Assembly (NCBI RefSeq): GCF_017810075.1
Contig: NZ_JADNYK010000004.1
Coordinates: 1 to 64,000, forward strand
Direction: 5' to 3'
Origin: Pseudozobellia sp. WGM2
GTDB taxonomy: Bacteria > Bacteroidota > Bacteroidia > Flavobacteriales > Flavobacteriaceae
Length of the DNA stretch: 64,000 nt
Shown: in pieces, positions 61,299 through 64,000 of the stretch
Layout of the letters: each line of letters begins with the position of its first letter
Position numbering within the stretch: position 1 is the stretch's first letter
Made by a program: the position numbers and the translations under genes
Notes under the pieces: generated by a model
Database searches by the model: none
Told to the model about the DNA's origin: nothing
Seen by the model: only the letters and a program-made list of their open reading frames with translations

Positions 61299-63602
61299 TC
61301 ATTCCGATTTAACAACCGTGACTTTTACCGATTTACTTATTGGGGTTTTACTTCGATGCGCATAGCGGTTATAGGGCACCAGAACATTGGTCTCAGGAAA
61401 ATAGGCCGCCAAATTACCTTTAGGAATACTGTAAGGGATAACCAAAAATTTATATGCCGTGCGCTTCTTATTGTCATAATGGCTACTAATATCCACTACA
61501 TCCATTTTTTTGAATCCGTGCGACTTCATGTCATTGGAATTCATAAACAACACCCTCCGTTCATTATAGACCCCGCGATATCTATCATCAAGTCCATAAA
61601 TGGTTGTATTGAATTGATCGTGAGATCTGATGGTCATCAACAAGAATTCATCTCTTTCTAGGTTATGCTCCGGTAAATCGTTCAGGGTGAGCTGGGCCTT
61701 ACCACCGGGCAACATACTAAAATCTAAATTTCGAACATTGTTCGGTAGATAATACCCCACTCCTTTAGAACGCTCAGTGGTATTATCAAAACCTTTCGCA
61801 ACCTTGTCGATGCTCTGCCGTATAAGGTTATAATCTTCGGCCATGGCCTTCCAATTGACGGAGTGTTTCCCATCAAAAAAGACATGTGCCAGTTCTCCGA
61901 TGAGTTCTGGTTCGCTTTTTATATGGTCCGAAGCCGGTTTTAAAAGTCCGCGAGACTGTCTTACCCTACCCATACTATCTTCCATAGTAAAATAGCGAAG
62001 CTTGCCATCTTTCATATCCTTTTCCGAACGGCCATAAGTCGGTAGAATAAGGGCAGTCTTACCTGTCACTAAATGGGTTCGGTTCAATTTGGTACTGATC
62101 TGAACCGTTAGTGAACAATTCTGTAAGGCTTGTGCCGTGTATTCCGTGTCATTGGCAGCCATCAAAAAATTACCCCCAAGACAAATGAACACCTTTCCCC
62201 TACCTTCATACATGGCTTTTATTGCACCCACGGTATCAACCCCTTCTTCCGCAGGGGGAACAAAACCGAGATGCTTCTCAATTCGTTGGTTCAGTTTTTC
62301 ATCCACATAATGCATAATACCCACACTTCTATCACCCTGAACATTACTATGACCCCGAACAGGGCAGGTACCAGCATTGGGTTTGCCCATTGCTCCTTTC
62401 AATAATAAGAGGTTCACAAATTCTCGAATGTTCTGTACCCCATTTTCGTGCTGGGTAAGCCCCATGGCCCAACAAACTACGATATCTTCTTTAGCAGCCA
62501 ACAATGCTACCGTTTCATTAATCTTCTCTTCCGGAACACCACATCGCTCCAATAAATCTTGCTCATCATATTGAACTAAATCGGCCAAGAGTTCATCATA
62601 GCCATTGACATATTGCGCGATAAAATCATGGTCGAAAACATTCTTATCTCTTGCATCTAATTCAGCCAACCGCTTCAGTATCAATTTAACAAGAGGTATA
62701 TCTTGGTTGATTTTTACAGCTAGATGAATGTCGGCCATATCTTCTCCTGAACCCACTAATCCCTTTAAGTTCTGCGGATTTTTAAAATTCACCAGTCCGG
62801 CTTCCTCCAATGGGTTTATACTGATAACCTTACCTCCGTTCTGTTTACATTTCTCAAGTGCCGAGAGCATCCTTGGGTGATTGGTACCTGGATTTTGACC
62901 AACCACTAAGACCACTTCAGCTGCATATAAATCTTCCAATTTTGTCGACCCTTTACCAATACCCAACGTTTCAGATAGTGCGACCCCACTTGACTCATGG
63001 CACATATTAGAACAATCGGGCATGTTATTGGTGCCAAATGCCCTAACGAACATACCATATAGATAGGCAGCTTCATTACTAGAGCGTCCAGAAGTGTAAA
63101 AAATAGCTTCGTTGGGGTCGTTTAATGAACGTAATTCTTCTGATATCAATCCATATGCCTCTTGCCAGGAAATAGGTTCATAGTGTATACTTTCTGGTCG
63201 CAAAACCAAAGGTTCGGTCAACCTACCGAATTTATTTAATTGGTAATCGGTGAATTGCGATAGTTCTTCTACCGAATATTTAGTAAAAAACTGTCTAGCT
63301 ATCTTATTCGTCGTCGCTTCATCTGCAAGAGCTTTGGCTCCGTTTTCGCAATACTCGGCAACTGTGGATGGGTTCTCAGGGTTAGGCCAAGCACAACTGG
63401 GGCAATCGAAACCATCTTCTTGATTCATTTCAAGTAAAGCACGCATTGAACGTACAATACCCATTTCTTTAAAACCATGTTTTAGGGCTTCTTTGACCCC
63501 AAGCTTACCTGCAGCATATCGCATTGGCTCCTCGAGCTTAATATTCGTAAACTCCGTAGATCCGGTAAACGATGTTTTTCTTTTCAACTTCTTTTCTGAC
63601 AT
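61299..63602 (-). CDS. FdhF/YdeP-family molybdopterin oxidoreductase
   Basis: 767 residues from ATG 63602 (MSEKKLKRKTSF); a further ATG at 63629 adds nine residues without family character. CPSCAWPNPENPS (about 68) is the YdeP-type cysteine pair in place of the usual N-terminal CxxC-x3-C cluster of formate dehydrogenases. Downstream are GRSSNEAAYLYG, VVLVVGQNPGTNHPRM, CPVRGHSNVQGDRSVG and a C-terminal molydopterin-dinucleotide domain (LLMTIRSHDQFNTTIYG). E. coli YdeP is linked to acid resistance; the substrate is not established. No partner redox subunit is nearby. Confidence 0.92.
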   Translation of the reverse strand: MSEKKLKRKTSFTGSTEFTNIKLEEPMRYAAGKLGVKEALKHGFKEMGIVRSMRALLEMNQEDGFDCPSCAWPNPENPSTVAEYCENGAKALADEATTNKIARQFFTKYSVEELSQFTDYQLNKFGRLTEPLVLRPESIHYEPISWQEAYGLISEELRSLNDPNEAIFYTSGRSSNEAAYLYGMFVRAFGTNNMPDCSNMCHESSGVALSETLGIGKGSTKLEDLYAAEVVLVVGQNPGTNHPRMLSALEKCKQNGGKVISINPLEEAGLVNFKNPQNLKGLVGSGEDMADIHLAVKINQDIPLVKLILKRLAELDARDKNVFDHDFIAQYVNGYDELLADLVQYDEQDLLERCGVPEEKINETVALLAAKEDIVVCWAMGLTQHENGVQNIREFVNLLLLKGAMGKPNAGTCPVRGHSNVQGDRSVGIMHYVDEKLNQRIEKHLGFVPPAEEGVDTVGAIKAMYEGRGKVFICLGGNFLMAANDTEYTAQALQNCSLTVQISTKLNRTHLVTGKTALILPTYGRSEKDMKDGKLRYFTMEDSMGRVRQSRGLLKPASDHIKSEPELIGELAHVFFDGKHSVNWKAMAEDYNLIRQSIDKVAKGFDNTTERSKGVGYYLPNNVRNLDFSMLPGGKAQLTLNDLPEHNLERDEFLLMTIRSHDQFNTTIYGLDDRYRGVYNERRVLFMNSNDMKSHGFKKMDVVDISSHYDNKKRTAYKFLVIPYSIPKGNLAAYFPETNVLVPYNRYAHRSKTPISKSVKVTVVKSE

Positions 63603-63707
63603 AGAATTATTTATTCGCCCTTGAAACAATTAGAACAATAATTGCTTATTCGTTATGAAAAAATCTTTTATTTGGAGTGGGAATGTACACAATAATCAGA
63701 TAAATAC

Positions 63708-64000
63708 TTAAACTACCTTATCATCAACAAGGGTAACATTTAATTTTACAAAGTAGCAACGAGGTATATTTTTGCGTTCATCCGTGTGCCCTTGAACACT
63801 ATCTTCTTGGTAAATAATTTTACCTTCAGGCGATAAAACTTTGAAATAAATCCCGGGCCCGGGTATTGTCGAAATAGGGGTTTCAATATTTAGAATCGGT
63901 GAAAGAAACGTCTTTTTAAAATCTGCACTAGTATAATCTACTCTAAAGTATCCCTTTTCATCGGTTATGGCCGTACCGATTAAATCATCTTTGATCCAGT
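63708..64000 (-). CDS. Partial gene: C-terminus of a transthyretin/regulatory-domain-like protein
   Basis: The minus strand is open from the right edge to TAA at 63708 (97 codons; start lies beyond the window). It reads WIKDDLIGTAITDEKGYFRV, then DYTSADFKKTFLSPILNIET and ends IPRCYFVKLNVTLVDDKVV. DDLIGTAITDEKGYFRVDY is the transthyretin-like/carboxypeptidase-regulatory pattern of a beta sandwich. The full product is unknown. It lies 105 bp upstream of the FdhF/YdeP gene on the same strand. Confidence 0.65.
   Translation of the reverse strand, partial: WIKDDLIGTAITDEKGYFRVDYTSADFKKTFLSPILNIETPISTIPGPGIYFKVLSPEGKIIYQEDSVQGHTDERKNIPRCYFVKLNVTLVDDKVV

Noticed and set aside
1-64000. CRISPR array
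   Set aside because: No series of regularly spaced direct repeats with spacers and no cas gene seen; the only phased repeats are the three operators at 24512-24565.

Overview
The window is about 64 kb of AT-rich chromosome from a member of the Bacteroidota, most likely a marine Flavobacteriaceae of the Zobellia/Maribacter/Arenibacter type. The evidence is a PorP/SprF-type IX secretion (gliding) locus with a type B sorted adhesin, flavobacterial -7 boxes (TAnnTTTG), many short lipoproteins, polysaccharide enzymes (GH43, BNR sialidase-like) and Cph1/Rcp-style two-component genes. Genus is inference; no rRNA is present.

Region 1 (1-16.5 kb) is accessory DNA. It holds a parDE toxin-antitoxin pair, a 37-codon remnant of an IS1182-type transposase, unknown lipoprotein, hypothetical and LRR genes, and a TetR-controlled alpha/beta hydrolase. 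An MBL hydrolase, a Crp/Fnr regulator with an SDR gene, a C45 acyltransferase-like protein and a CDF-like transporter behind a structured leader follow. A putAbiC-type abortive-infection gene, an intact IS110-family element and a PD-(D/E)XK/DUF5655 protein end the region. parDE and putAbiC are each bracketed by inverted repeats. Those around putAbiC match integron attC core sites, so a gene-cassette origin is plausible, but no integrase is present.

Region 2 (16.6-28.2 kb) carries exported catabolic and cell-surface genes: a DUF1593 nucleoside-hydrolase-like protein, a GH43, a serine beta-lactamase-like lipoprotein, two SMI1/KNR4 lipoproteins followed by an HExxH protein, an HxlR/DoxX pair with three phased operators, a large unknown lipoprotein and a BNR-repeat sialidase-like protein.

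Region 3 (28.5-36.3 kb, minus strand) is a six-gene signalling cluster: two histidine kinases, three stand-alone receiver proteins and a 1089-residue CheB-CheR-PAS-kinase fusion. No gene in it has a DNA-binding output domain.

Region 4 (36.9-64 kb) looks like core chromosome. It has a LysE exporter, tRNA-Ser(UGA), the T9SS/gliding trio (OmpA/PorE-like, PorP/SprF, CHU_C adhesin), a CAP-domain lipoprotein, a GT2, a BatA/VWA protein overlapping a degenerate dihydroorotase, small membrane proteins, esterase and MBL genes, bcp, an nth lacking its iron-sulfur cysteines, two paralogous ECF-type sigma factors, uvrA, a very basic exported protein, an FdhF/YdeP molybdoenzyme and a partial gene at the right edge.

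The most original observation is that each of the two sigma factor genes is followed, 70-75 bp downstream on the same strand, by a 47-codon ORF. The two small proteins align without gaps over their full length (19/47 identical), which points to a duplicated sigma-plus-microprotein module.
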